Positions 56,274 to 64,000 of a stretch of DNA of 64,000 bases are shown in pieces. The stretch spans positions 362,141-426,140 of the forward strand of contig NZ_BCQT01000019.1 of assembly GCF_001552215.1 (NCBI RefSeq), in the 5' to 3' direction. The notes beneath the pieces are model-generated. The model saw only the letters and a list, made by a program, of their open reading frames with translations, made no database searches and was not told the DNA's origin. The position numbers and the translations under genes were made by a program. Each line of letters starts with the position of its first letter. Position 1 is the first letter of the stretch. The stretch is from Actinomadura macra NBRC 14102 (lineage in GTDB: Bacteria > Actinomycetota > Actinomycetes > Streptosporangiales > Streptosporangiaceae).

Positions 56274-57626
56274 ATGATTACCATGCCCACAGTGATAGAC
56301 GACCTCCCCTCCGGACTCGGGCCGGAAGAGTTCAGTGCCCGGATCTTCGGGACCGCGGGACCGCGGACCGGTGGCGGCCTCGAACTGGCCCCGTTCCGCG
56401 GCGTCCGCTTCGTCCCAGAGACAGTGGGTGACCTGGCCTCCGTGACGATGCCCCCTTATGACCTGATCGACCAGCCAGCCGCTCGGCTGCTGATGGCGAG
56501 CGGCGGACACAACATCGTCCGGCTGAACATGCCGCGCGCCGCAGGTGAGAGTTATCACCAGGCGGCCGAGTTGCTGCGCCGGTGGCTCGCCGAGGGCGCG
56601 CTCACGGTCGACCCCGGACCCGCCCTCTACGTCTACGAGGCCGCTGGGGAGGGGACGGTCCTGCAACGCGGCCTGATCGGCGCGCTCGGGCTCCGCGCGG
56701 AGTCGGACGGGGTCGTGCTGCCGCACGAGGACGTCTTCCCCGGCCCGGTACGGGACCGGCTGGCGCTGATGTCGGCGGCACGCGCCAACCTGGAGCCGAT
56801 CTTCCTGGTGTACGAGGGCGGCGGCGACACCGCCCGGATCGTCGACAACGCCACCGGGACCCACCCCCTGCTGGACTTCCGCACGGACGACGGGCTGTCG
56901 CACCGCCTCTGGCCGATCACCGACCCGGCCCTGCACGCCCGCGTGTCCGCCGACCTGCGCGACCGGCAGGCCCTCATCGCCGACGGTCACCACCGCTACG
57001 CCACCTACCGCGCGCTCCAGGCCCGCCACCACGCCGCCGGAGACGGCCCGGGCCCCTGGGACCGGGGCCTCGCGCTCCTCGTGGACTCCACCCGCTACCC
57101 CCCGCACCTCGGCGCCATCCACCGCGTCCTGCCGAGCCTTCCCCCGGGCACCGCGCTGGAGAAGGCCCGCACGGTGTTCCACGTCACCGACATTCACGAC
57201 GAGACCGCCGCCTTCGACGCCCTCGCCGCGGCACCCCGTCCGGCGTTCCTGCTGGGCGGCGGCGACGGGCTGCACCTGCTCACCGCCCCCGACCCGTCCG
57301 TCCTCGGACGGACGATGCCCGCCGGGCACTCCACGCGGTGGCGCGGCCTCGACACCGCCGTCCTCGACCACGTGCTCATCGGCGGCGTGTGGAACGTCCC
57401 CGAGAACGAGAACGCCATCGAGGTGGTGCACGACGACCCGTCCGTGGCCATCGCCCGCGCCCGCCGCACCGGCGGCACCGCGGTCGTCCTCAATCCCCTC
57501 AGGGTCGAGGACGTCCTCGCCGTCGCGGGCGGCGGCGAGCGGGTGCCGCGCAAGTCCACCTCGTTCGGCCCGAAGCCCCGCACTGGCCTCGTCCTGCGCC
57601 TCCTCGAACCCGGAAGCGACCGATGA
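56274..57626 (+). CDS. DUF1015-domain protein
   Basis: A 450-residue protein of the DUF1015 family. The conserved strand LIADGHHRYATYRAL lies mid-protein and APFRGVRFVPE near the N-terminus. Some relatives are proposed serine kinases (SerK-like); that activity is not evident here. Start is ATG 56274, with a second in-frame ATG at 56283; neither has a strong ribosome site. It is divergent from the TPR gene, sharing only 63 bases. Confidence 0.85.
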   Translation: MITMPTVIDDLPSGLGPEEFSARIFGTAGPRTGGGLELAPFRGVRFVPETVGDLASVTMPPYDLIDQPAARLLMASGGHNIVRLNMPRAAGESYHQAAELLRRWLAEGALTVDPGPALYVYEAAGEGTVLQRGLIGALGLRAESDGVVLPHEDVFPGPVRDRLALMSAARANLEPIFLVYEGGGDTARIVDNATGTHPLLDFRTDDGLSHRLWPITDPALHARVSADLRDRQALIADGHHRYATYRALQARHHAAGDGPGPWDRGLALLVDSTRYPPHLGAIHRVLPSLPPGTALEKARTVFHVTDIHDETAAFDALAAAPRPAFLLGGGDGLHLLTAPDPSVLGRTMPAGHSTRWRGLDTAVLDHVLIGGVWNVPENENAIEVVHDDPSVAIARARRTGGTAVVLNPLRVEDVLAVAGGGERVPRKSTSFGPKPRTGLVLRLLEPGSDR

Positions 57627-57673
57627 TCGGCAAGATCGCCTGCATCCACCCGGTGGGCGGCCGGCCCGGCTGA
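57623..57673 (+). CDS. Possible 16-residue peptide coupled to the DUF1015 gene
   Basis: ATG 57623 overlaps the upstream stop (ATGA) and opens a 16-codon frame (MIGKIACIHPVGGRPG). Coupled translation is possible. No conservation can be judged from one genome. Confidence 0.2.
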   Translation: MIGKIACIHPVGGRPG

Positions 57674-57712
57674 GCGGTGGTCCCCGACCCGTCCAGCGGA
57701 GATGATCGTCCC

Positions 57713-58651
57713 ATGGACACCACGACCACGATCACGCCGCTCGGCGGGGACGTCTACGAGATCGACACCCGGATGGCGGGCTTCAGCGGCATCACCGCCG
57801 GCTACCTGATCCGCTCCGACCGGCCCTGCCTCGTCGAGCCCGGGACGGCCGGGTCCGCGCCCGTCGTCCAGCCGGCCCTGACCGAACTGGGCGTCGGCCC
57901 CGGCGACCTGGCAAGCGTGGTCGTGACGCACATCCACCTCGACCACGCCGGCGGCGTGGGCGACATCGCGGAGATGTACCCGGACGCCGAGGTCGTCGTC
58001 CACGAGAAGGGCGCACGGCACCTGGCCTCTCCGGAGCGACTGATGCGCAGCGCCCGCATGGTGTACGGCGACAGCCTCGACAGCCTCTTCGGCGAACTGA
58101 AGCCGACCGAGGCCACCCGGATCCGCGCCGTCGAGGACACCGGCGTGATCGACCTCGGCGGCGGACGGCGGCTGGAGTCGCACTACTCGCCCGGGCACGC
58201 CAAGCACCACGTCGGGCTGATTGACTCCTTGACCGGCGACCTGTACGTGGGCGACGCCGCCGGTATCTATATCCCCGAGACCGCGGACATCCGTCCCGCG
58301 ACACCGCCTCCGGACTTCGACTTGGACACCGCCCTGAGGTCGCTCGACACCTTCCGGTCGCTCGGACCGCAGCGGCTCCTGTTCGCACACTACGGGCCTG
58401 TCTCCACGGTGCGTGACACCCTGGAACGGTCCGCGGAGGAGCTGCGGATCTGGGTGGACACCGTCCGGGACGCCCGGGACCGGGGCCTCGACCTCGACCA
58501 CGCCGTCGCGATGGTCACCGACCGCACCAGGGACCGCTACGCCATCACGCGCGAGGACGTCGATCCGGAACTCGCCGCCAAGTACGAGATCCTCAACAGC
58601 GCCGAGAGCAACGTCGCCGGGATCATGCACGCCCTCGACCGACACGCGTGA
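57713..58651 (+). CDS. Metallo-beta-lactamase-fold hydrolase
   Basis: A 312-residue enzyme with the metal motif VVTHIHLDHAGGVG, a further histidine in HYSPGHAKHH, the aspartate in YVGDAAG and the final histidine in LFAHYGP. An extra helical C-terminal domain of about 70 residues follows. ATG 57713 follows GGAGATG. It resembles stand-alone MBL hydrolases of actinomycetes and is unrelated to the two smaller ones at 30-33 kb. The substrate is unknown. Confidence 0.85.
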   Translation: MDTTTTITPLGGDVYEIDTRMAGFSGITAGYLIRSDRPCLVEPGTAGSAPVVQPALTELGVGPGDLASVVVTHIHLDHAGGVGDIAEMYPDAEVVVHEKGARHLASPERLMRSARMVYGDSLDSLFGELKPTEATRIRAVEDTGVIDLGGGRRLESHYSPGHAKHHVGLIDSLTGDLYVGDAAGIYIPETADIRPATPPPDFDLDTALRSLDTFRSLGPQRLLFAHYGPVSTVRDTLERSAEELRIWVDTVRDARDRGLDLDHAVAMVTDRTRDRYAITREDVDPELAAKYEILNSAESNVAGIMHALDRHA

Positions 58652-58763
58652 CCACCGGGCGCCTGGGGTGCCTCGCAGTGGTCTCAGCCGCGCGGGCAGA
58701 TCGCGAAGCGATGTCACACTCGCCCAGGCACGGTCACCAGGGGCCGGGGCTGCGAGACAGAGC

Positions 58764-59966
58764 TCAGCTCTGTGGAACGTCCTTGAGGAACACGATCCCG
58801 TCGGTGCTGGCCACATGGGCCGGCTCCAGTGGGGAGTAGCCGAACCAGGGGGACACGCGCGGAGCGGGCGGCATGTCGTCGATGACAGCGGCCAGTCGGC
58901 GAGAGTCGACGACGTATCGGTCCTCGGGGAGCGCGTACAGGAGCCCTTCGATGGTGTCCGGGGGCGGGACATCCACGCCGCGGTGACGGATCGTGCCGAG
59001 GGCCGTGGCGACAAAGGCGTACCCCTCGCCCAGCTGAGCGCTGACGATCGCGCCAGCGCTCCACCATTCCACCGGCTGGCCGCCCATCTGGATCCTGCTC
59101 TTGTCCCGCTGGAGATGCCCGTTCTGGGCGTGTACCAGCGCCGGGCCCCGCTCGGCGACGGCTAGCAGATTGGCGGCCATCATCGAATCCCGCAGAGCGC
59201 ACAGCCACGTCATACGGCCCGGGGACGTGTCGGCCATCCAATAGTGGTAACGCAGCAGGCCGACTGCGGTGCGCCCGGACAGGCGCGCGTGATCCCAGTC
59301 CGTCCGCGAGGACGCTGCGGTCAGGTGTGGCGTCTGCGCATCAAGGAGCGCCACCAGATCGTCCGCAAGCAACCGCAACTCCCTTGCCTCGGCCGACCGC
59401 CCCACAGACTGGGACGGGTCCATCATCGCGGCGGGATTCGTCCAGGGGTCTTCTGCGCCGCATAGGTGGTCGAGCCTTTCCGCGGCGCAGGGGAGCATGC
59501 GCGCGTCCGTCCAGGCCGCGAGGTAGCCGTGGAGTGCGGTGAGGGCTTGCCGAGGGCTCGCGGCGTGGGTGATCTCCAGCGGGCCGTCGAAACCGGCGAA
59601 GTGCACCCGCTCAGGTGCGGGCCGGTCGTCGTTGTAGGCGCGCATCCAGCGCACGAGCTCACGGTTGGCCGCGGACGCGCCGAACCCGTGGCTGAAGCCG
59701 CGCTCCGTGGCCTCATCCAGGGTGCCCGTGCCCGAGTTGATGTAGTCGTCCACGACCAGGCCCATCAGGCAGTCGCTCTCGATCGCGATCGTCCGATAGC
59801 CCTCCTGCTCGACGAGCTGCCGGAAGAGCTCGTTGCGCAGGTCGAGCAGAGTGTCCTCGAAGTGGGTCGGCTCGCCCAGCGCGAGCAGCCGTGGCCGGGC
59901 CGGAAGCAGCCTCATGACGGCATTGACCTCGACGGCATGGACGGTGTCGGTGATGTCAGTAGCCAT
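58764..59966 (-). CDS. Erythromycin esterase-like (EreA/SucC-type) hydrolase
   Basis: A 400-residue protein of the erythromycin esterase family. Conserved elements are LALGEPTHFED (Glu32, His35), IAIESD, a middle helical part and AQNGHLQRD. True Ere enzymes open macrolide rings; environmental homologues hydrolyse other esters, so resistance is only a possibility. It is divergent from a MerR-family regulator with several TTGAAC repeats in the shared promoter, which implies regulated expression. Confidence 0.85.
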   Translation of the reverse strand: MATDITDTVHAVEVNAVMRLLPARPRLLALGEPTHFEDTLLDLRNELFRQLVEQEGYRTIAIESDCLMGLVVDDYINSGTGTLDEATERGFSHGFGASAANRELVRWMRAYNDDRPAPERVHFAGFDGPLEITHAASPRQALTALHGYLAAWTDARMLPCAAERLDHLCGAEDPWTNPAAMMDPSQSVGRSAEARELRLLADDLVALLDAQTPHLTAASSRTDWDHARLSGRTAVGLLRYHYWMADTSPGRMTWLCALRDSMMAANLLAVAERGPALVHAQNGHLQRDKSRIQMGGQPVEWWSAGAIVSAQLGEGYAFVATALGTIRHRGVDVPPPDTIEGLLYALPEDRYVVDSRRLAAVIDDMPPAPRVSPWFGYSPLEPAHVASTDGIVFLKDVPQS

Positions 59967-60024
59967 ACCTTGAACGGTATCGTTGAACCTTCGGTTGAAA
60001 CTTTTCCGCGATACCAGCAGGCCA
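59967..60024. promoter_or_regulatory. Divergent promoter with TTGAAC direct repeats
   Basis: TTGAAC, TTGAAC and TTGAAA occur in line (about 59973-60000) in an AT-richer strip between the esterase-like gene and the MerR gene. This is a likely binding region for the MerR protein. Confidence 0.55.
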
Positions 60025-60756
60025 ATGGAACGGTACTCTCAAAACGGTGGACGGCTCAGGCCGGTCGACCTCGCACGCGAGCACGGTCTGTCCACACAGG
60101 CGATCAGGAACTACGAGGAGAACGGCGTCCTTCCGGCCGCCGGTCGCACACCCCACGGCTACCGCACCTACACCCCGCTGCACGCGCAGGCTCTGCGCGC
60201 GTTCCTCGCCCTCGTGCCCGGCCACGGCCACCGGACGGCGACCTCGATCATGCAGGCGGTGAACCAGGACGCGGTCGACCAGGCGTTCCGCCTGATCGAC
60301 GAGAGTCACGCCCAACTTCTCGACGACCGCCGGACTCTCCAGGCCGTGGAGAACGCCCTCCGGGACCTGGAGCCCACCGCGACGTCCAAGCCGGCTTCGG
60401 GGCCGGGGACCGGTGGCACGTTCATCGGGCCGCTGGCAGGCAAGCTCGGCATCAAGCCCGCGACGCTCCGCAAATGGGAGCGCGCAGGGCTGGTGCGCCC
60501 GCGCCGTGACCCGCTGACCGGGTACCGCGTTTACGACGAGACCGACGTGCGGGACGCCCGGCTGGCCCACCAGCTCAGGCGGGGCGGCTACCTCCTGGAG
60601 CAGATCGCCCCGCTGATCGCCCAGGTGCGGGCGGCCGGCGGGCTGGAGCCGCTGGAGGGCGCCCTGCGCGACTGGCATGGCCGGCTGTCCGCCCGCGGGC
60701 GCGCGATGCTGACCGGCGCCGCCGAGTTGGACGCCTACCTCAGCGGACGCGAGTGA
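60025..60756 (+). CDS. MerR family regulator with two HTH modules
   Basis: A 243-residue regulator. An N-terminal MerR helix-turn-helix (RPVDLAREHGLSTQAIRNYEENGVLPAA...YRTYTPLHAQAL) is followed by a second MerR-type module from about residue 140 (LAGKLGIKPATLRKWERAGLVRPRRD...YRVYDETDV). Two-module MerR proteins are unusual but known in actinomycetes. ATG 60025 is used. It is divergent from, and probably controls, the erythromycin-esterase-like gene. Confidence 0.85.
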   Translation: MERYSQNGGRLRPVDLAREHGLSTQAIRNYEENGVLPAAGRTPHGYRTYTPLHAQALRAFLALVPGHGHRTATSIMQAVNQDAVDQAFRLIDESHAQLLDDRRTLQAVENALRDLEPTATSKPASGPGTGGTFIGPLAGKLGIKPATLRKWERAGLVRPRRDPLTGYRVYDETDVRDARLAHQLRRGGYLLEQIAPLIAQVRAAGGLEPLEGALRDWHGRLSARGRAMLTGAAELDAYLSGRE

Positions 60757-60934
60757 ACGTCGGCCACCAGGCGAACCGCGGGTCGTCGAGCTTCGGCGCG
60801 GTAACGGTAGCGGTCACCGCCGAACGTCCACGAGACCATCCCCTCACGGTGAGAAACCGGGCTGCCGGTCGCGGATCGCTCCGCTGCGGTGTGCGTATCG
60901 GACCACGGTGACGCGGTCTGGGGCGGGCGAGGGG

Positions 60935-61406
60935 TCAGCGTCCGATGCGTTGCTGTGGATGGTGGCGGGCGAGGTGTCGGCGCAGCAGGTCGCGCCCGTA
61001 GTCGCCGCCGTTGGGGGTGCGCACGATGGTGTGGACGGCGATGTGCGTGTCGTCGAGATGCCGCTCGATTGGCCGGTAGCCCCGTGTAGGGAATGACCCG
61101 GTTGTCCTGGGCGGCGCCACCCAGGTGCCTGCCGTTGACCGGGTCGGCGAGTTCGGCGGGCAGGTCCTGTAGGCGGATCGAGGTGTAAAGAACGGCTTGA
61201 CGTGCCTGTTCAGGGTGCAAGCTGCGCCGCAGGTCGAGTCCGGCCGTCCGCTGCTCGTCGAACAGGCGCAGGCCCTTGTGGGTACCGCGGTCGGCCTCGG
61301 TGGGCTCGGCGCCGATGAAGGTTGGGGTGAGGACCATCTGCGGGCCGACGATGAAGCAGTGCACGCCGAGGTGGTGGCACGCGGCCATCTCCGTCTCGGC
61401 CGCCAT
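60935..61406 (-). pseudogene. Decayed DUF3500-family gene
   Basis: Minus-strand pieces match the C-terminal half of DUF3500 proteins but lie in two frames: HHLGVHCFIVGPQMVLTPTF...HLGGAAQDNRVIPY in one, then HIAVHTIVRTPNGGDYGRDL and LLRRHLARHHP in another, ending at TGA 60935. A frameshift near 61090 and an internal deletion have removed the middle. The N-terminal half is missing. Apart from it, the 60757-61455 interval shows no gene. Confidence 0.75.
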
Positions 61407-61455
61407 GGCAGGCGCCTCCGTCCAAGGCGCACAACCGGCGAATGTGCCGCCCCCG

Positions 61456-63480
61456 TCAAGATCCGGAGGGCGGCTCCTCATCCTCTGCCCGCTTCGGCTC
61501 CAGAAACACGGCCGGGGCCTCCGGCGCGTCCTCCGCGGAAACGTCCGGCCCCTCGTGTTCGGCGGGCTTGAACTCGATGGCAGTGGCCGCGACGATCTCA
61601 GGCGCCGCGTCTGAGGGCTTCTCGACGGGCTCCTCAGGGTCCTCGTCAGCGGGCTCGTCGACGTCCTCGTCAACGGGCCTGTCCGCAGAATCATCGACCG
61701 GCTCGTCCGCAGGTTCACCGCCGGTCGCCTCGTCCACGTCTGTGGTTTCGAGGACGATACCCGGTTCTTCCGTGGCGCTCCCGCCGTCGGCGTCCTCGGT
61801 GTCGAGGATGTGCAAACCCTCAAGTTCGGCGTAACGCTCGGCGGCATCGGTCTCGCCGTCCCGGTCGGCCGCCGCGGCTCGCGCGAACCAGTCGGACGCC
61901 TCTTCCCCTCGTCCGGCCTCCACCAGTGTGTCGGCGTAGGCGTAGAACAGCCGCGCCGACCATGGTCGCAGCCGCCGGTCGCGAAGCTCGGGAATCTGGA
62001 GCGTCACCACCGCCGCCCCGTACTGGCCGAGGTCGCGGCGCACACCCGACTCGACGATGCACAGCTCAACGCGGCCCATCGGGTCCAGGTTCGCCGCCTC
62101 CGGCGACTTGACCAGCTCCAGGGCACGCTCAGGACGTCCGAGACCGCGTTCGCAGTCCGCCATCACCGGCAGGTAGGAGTCGCTGCCCGCGCTAAGCCGC
62201 CGTGCGGCGCGCAGCTCGGCGAGCGCTTCCGCCCACTCCCCCGCATGGTAGGCGGCCAGCCCCGCCGCCTCCCGGACGATCCCCACCCGGGACGCGAGCC
62301 GCCGCGCCGCACGCGCGTGCTTGTACGCCTTCTCCGGGTCCTCTTCGGCGAGTTGCCCGGCCATCACGAGATGACGGGCGACCTTGGTCGCCAGTTCCTT
62401 CGGCAGCGTGCGCAGCTCCACACGCGCGTCGGCGTCCAGTTCCTCGCCCGTCACCTCGTCGGGCAACAGCGGGTCATCATGCTTCGGCGCGGGCCGCTCA
62501 CGCTCGTCCGAGCGGACACGGTCGCGAGGAGGTCCGTAAGAACGCCCACCCTGCTGGGGACGCTTCCCGTCCCGTCCCTTGAACCCCCCAGCTCTCTCGC
62601 CAGGACGCCCTTCCCGCTTCCCCTCGAACTTCCGTCCCCCGGACCGACGCTCACCCTGACCGCCTCGGCCACCCTGACCGGAACGTGGAGCGCCGTAGCG
62701 CCCCTCGCGACGCTCACCACCCTGAGCTCCGGGACGTCCGCCACGCCCTTCGCCACCTCGATCGGTGCGCGGCGCGCCATAGCGACCCTCACGGCGTTCG
62801 CCACGCTCACCACGCGGCGCACCGGAACCTCCTTCTTGACGCGGACCGCGTTCGCCACGCTCACCACGCGGTGCACCATAGCGTCCCTCACGGCCTCCGC
62901 CGCCGCGCGCTTCGCGTGGCGGCCCAGAACGGCCGTCACGGCGCTCGCCGCCCCCCTGACCGGTGCGCGGGCTACCGAAACGACTACTACCACCTTGGCC
63001 ACCCCGAGAACCGCTGAAGCGCCCTTCACGACGCTCCCCACCCTGACCGGCGCGCGGACCACCCTGACCGGTACGGGGACCACCTTGACCAGTGCGGGGA
63101 CCGCCCTGACCAGTGCGCGGACCGCCCTGACCGGTACGGGGACCACCGGAGCGCCTCTCACGATTCTCGTCAGGCCGGCGTCCCTCACGGGAGTCGGTGC
63201 GGCGGTCATCGGAACGCTTGAACGGACGGCTCGGCCGCCGCTCATCACGCTGACCGCGTGCGTCTCGGTCCTTCCAGCTTCCGCCCCCAGGCCGACCACG
63301 ACCCCCTTGGGATGCGTTGCCACGAGGCGCGGCCCCGCGAGGCCCACCGCCCTTGCGTGCTCCGGAGCCACCTGGACCGCCACGAGCGTTGCCGTCACGA
63401 CGGCCAGGCTTGTTGCGCCCCCCGTTGTCGCCCCGCTGCCCGCGGTTGTCGTCGCTGCGGCCGTCGTCTTCCGCGCTCAT
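61456..63480 (-). CDS. RGG-rich disordered TPR protein
   Basis: A 674-residue protein in three parts. Residues 1-330 are Gly/Arg-rich and disordered, with RGG-like motifs and five tandem GPRTGQGG-type units. Residues about 335-555 hold TPR-like helices (ARHLVMAGQLAEEDPEKAYKHARAARRLASRVG). The last 115 residues are strongly acidic (DEPVDDSADRPVDEDVDEP). Such proteins may bind RNA or nucleoprotein; its neighbour is the rRNA operon. ATG 63480 is preferred over GTGs at 63492 and 63483; no strong ribosome site. Function unknown. Confidence 0.85.
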   Translation of the reverse strand: MSAEDDGRSDDNRGQRGDNGGRNKPGRRDGNARGGPGGSGARKGGGPRGAAPRGNASQGGRGRPGGGSWKDRDARGQRDERRPSRPFKRSDDRRTDSREGRRPDENRERRSGGPRTGQGGPRTGQGGPRTGQGGPRTGQGGPRAGQGGERREGRFSGSRGGQGGSSRFGSPRTGQGGGERRDGRSGPPREARGGGGREGRYGAPRGERGERGPRQEGGSGAPRGERGERREGRYGAPRTDRGGEGRGGRPGAQGGERREGRYGAPRSGQGGRGGQGERRSGGRKFEGKREGRPGERAGGFKGRDGKRPQQGGRSYGPPRDRVRSDERERPAPKHDDPLLPDEVTGEELDADARVELRTLPKELATKVARHLVMAGQLAEEDPEKAYKHARAARRLASRVGIVREAAGLAAYHAGEWAEALAELRAARRLSAGSDSYLPVMADCERGLGRPERALELVKSPEAANLDPMGRVELCIVESGVRRDLGQYGAAVVTLQIPELRDRRLRPWSARLFYAYADTLVEAGRGEEASDWFARAAAADRDGETDAAERYAELEGLHILDTEDADGGSATEEPGIVLETTDVDEATGGEPADEPVDDSADRPVDEDVDEPADEDPEEPVEKPSDAAPEIVAATAIEFKPAEHEGPDVSAEDAPEAPAVFLEPKRAEDEEPPSGS
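63037..63150. repeat. Tandem 24-bp coding repeats
   Basis: About five copies of a 24-bp unit encode GPRTGQGG (last copy GPRAGQGG) in the RGG-rich gene. Copies differ at third positions, so the protein repeat, not just the DNA, has been maintained. Confidence 0.85.
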
Positions 63481-63550
63481 CACGTCCGTCACTGTTCTTG
63501 ATGGTGGTTCCTGGACACTTACAGCCTACTTTGGCAGGTCCAACACATGC

Positions 63551-63588
63551 GTCGAGGGCCGCCCCCATAAATCGGGGCGACCCTCGAC
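63551..63588 (-). terminator. rRNA operon terminator
   Basis: GTCGAGGG-CC-GCCCC pairs with GGGGC-GA-CCCTCGAC with a single mismatch, 10 bases after the 5S 3' end. It is the expected terminator of the operon read on the minus strand. Confidence 0.85.
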
Positions 63589-63597
63589 CAATATAAG

Positions 63598-63714
63598 TCC
63601 GGCGGTGTCCTACTCTCCCACACAGTCTCCCATGCAGTACCATCGGCGCTGAGAGGCTTAACTTCCGGGTTCGGGATGGGACCGGGTGTTTCCCCCTCGC
63701 CAAAACCACCGAAC
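63598..63714 (-). rRNA. rrf: 5S ribosomal RNA
   Basis: About 117 bases. Conserved 5S blocks on the minus strand are CCCGAACCCGGAAGTTAAGC, GGTACTGCATGGGAGAC and GGGAGAGTAGG, and the ends (GTTCGGTGG/CCGCCGGA) can pair. It follows 23S at the normal distance. Confidence 0.97.
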
Positions 63715-63892
63715 GCCTCACGCACCACCCCCACAAACAAAGGGGCAGGCAAACCCAGGCATCCGAGACCAGGCTCGGTATTCACACATCAAAAAAACAA
63801 AGAATCAAAGTATCAACGCGGGTTCCCGGTTGTTTTCCAGGAACCACACAGGGACGCGAACACCACACAGCGATTCGGGTTGAACGTATCGT

Positions 63893-64000
63893 GTGTTCAA
63901 GCCACTCGGCCTATTAGTACCGGTCGACTCCACACGTTACCGCGCTTCCATCTCCAGCCTATCAACCCGATCGTCTACCGGGGGCCTTACCCCACCAAGG
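63893..64000 (-). rRNA. rrl: 23S ribosomal RNA, 3' end (partial)
   Basis: Minus-strand sequence matches the 23S 3' region: GGGGTAAGGCCCCCGGTAGA, AGGCTGGAGATGGAAG and GACCGGTACTAATAGGCCGA. The rest lies beyond the window edge. About 180 bases of AT-richer spacer (63715-63892) separate it from 5S; no tRNA is seen there. The 3' end is approximate. Confidence 0.96.

Noticed and set aside
58764..59966. A proven macrolide-resistance gene
   Set aside because: The esterase family includes many non-resistance hydrolases, and no macrolide cluster is nearby.
63037..63150. CRISPR-like array
   Set aside because: The units are contiguous coding repeats without spacers.
61810..63501. A Thr/Ala-rich plus-strand open frame
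   Set aside because: It is the complement of the RGG/TPR coding sequence; its repeats are mirror images of GPRTGQGG.
63715..63892. A tRNA in the 23S-5S spacer
   Set aside because: No cloverleaf or CCA-type end is visible.

Overview
The window looks like a chromosomal segment of a high-GC filamentous actinomycete. The evidence is strongly GC-biased third codon positions, a WhiA sporulation regulator, RbpA, SteA, two mycothiol-linked proteins (an MscR-type dehydrogenase and a maleylpyruvate-isomerase-family enzyme) and the actinobacterial gene order uvrC-rapZ-yvcK-whiA next to gap-pgk-tpiA-secG. The gene content fits Thermomonosporaceae/Streptosporangiales-type organisms, but that assignment is inference.

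Layout. 1-7.2 kb: a cut carboxymuconolactone-decarboxylase-like gene, a methyltransferase, glyA behind a ZTP (pfl) riboswitch that overlaps the 3' end of an EamA transporter, and an MFS pump flanked by two Lrp/AsnC-type regulators. 7.2-11.2 kb: glycolytic block gap-pgk-tpiA, followed by secG and rbpA. 11.4-13.3 kb: a heparinase II/III-like lipoprotein on the opposite strand. 13.4-18.4 kb: whiA-yvcK-rapZ-uvrC. 18.5-23.7 kb: a MscS-like channel, two paralogous Rieske lipoproteins and uvrA. 25.0-30.1 kb: a three-gene operon of a DUF5706/Pycsar-effector-like membrane protein, a giant CRP-HTH-NB-ARC-TPR fusion and a stand-alone Crp/Fnr regulator. This is the most unusual part of the window. 30.3-33.5 kb: metallo-beta-lactamase-fold hydrolases, a P-loop ATPase and mycothiol-dependent formaldehyde dehydrogenase. 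33.5-40.5 kb: an MFS fragment, a 3D-domain lipoprotein, SPW/TetR and HxlR/MFS units with visible operators, and a MoxR/VWA pair. 40.5-43.8 kb: a double-module acyl-CoA dehydrogenase, then terC under a yybP-ykoY (Mn2+) riboswitch. 44.0-56.2 kb: a minus-strand envelope, division and housekeeping cluster (glycosyltransferase, murJ, MraY-like enzyme, MctB/SteB-like protein, SteA, recN, NAD kinase, tlyA, HAD phosphatase, TPR protein). 56.3-63.5 kb: a DUF1015 protein, an MBL-fold hydrolase, an erythromycin-esterase-like enzyme with a divergent MerR regulator, a decayed DUF3500 gene and an RGG-rich TPR protein. The window ends in an rRNA operon on the minus strand (3' end of 23S, then 5S and a terminator).

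Functionally the window mixes core metabolism, DNA repair and envelope biogenesis with small regulator-plus-pump modules. Two metabolite- or metal-sensing RNAs are visible directly in the sequence. The CRP-STAND-TPR operon is the best candidate for an undescribed signalling or immunity system. No nucleotide cyclase is encoded in the window, so its ligand is unknown.
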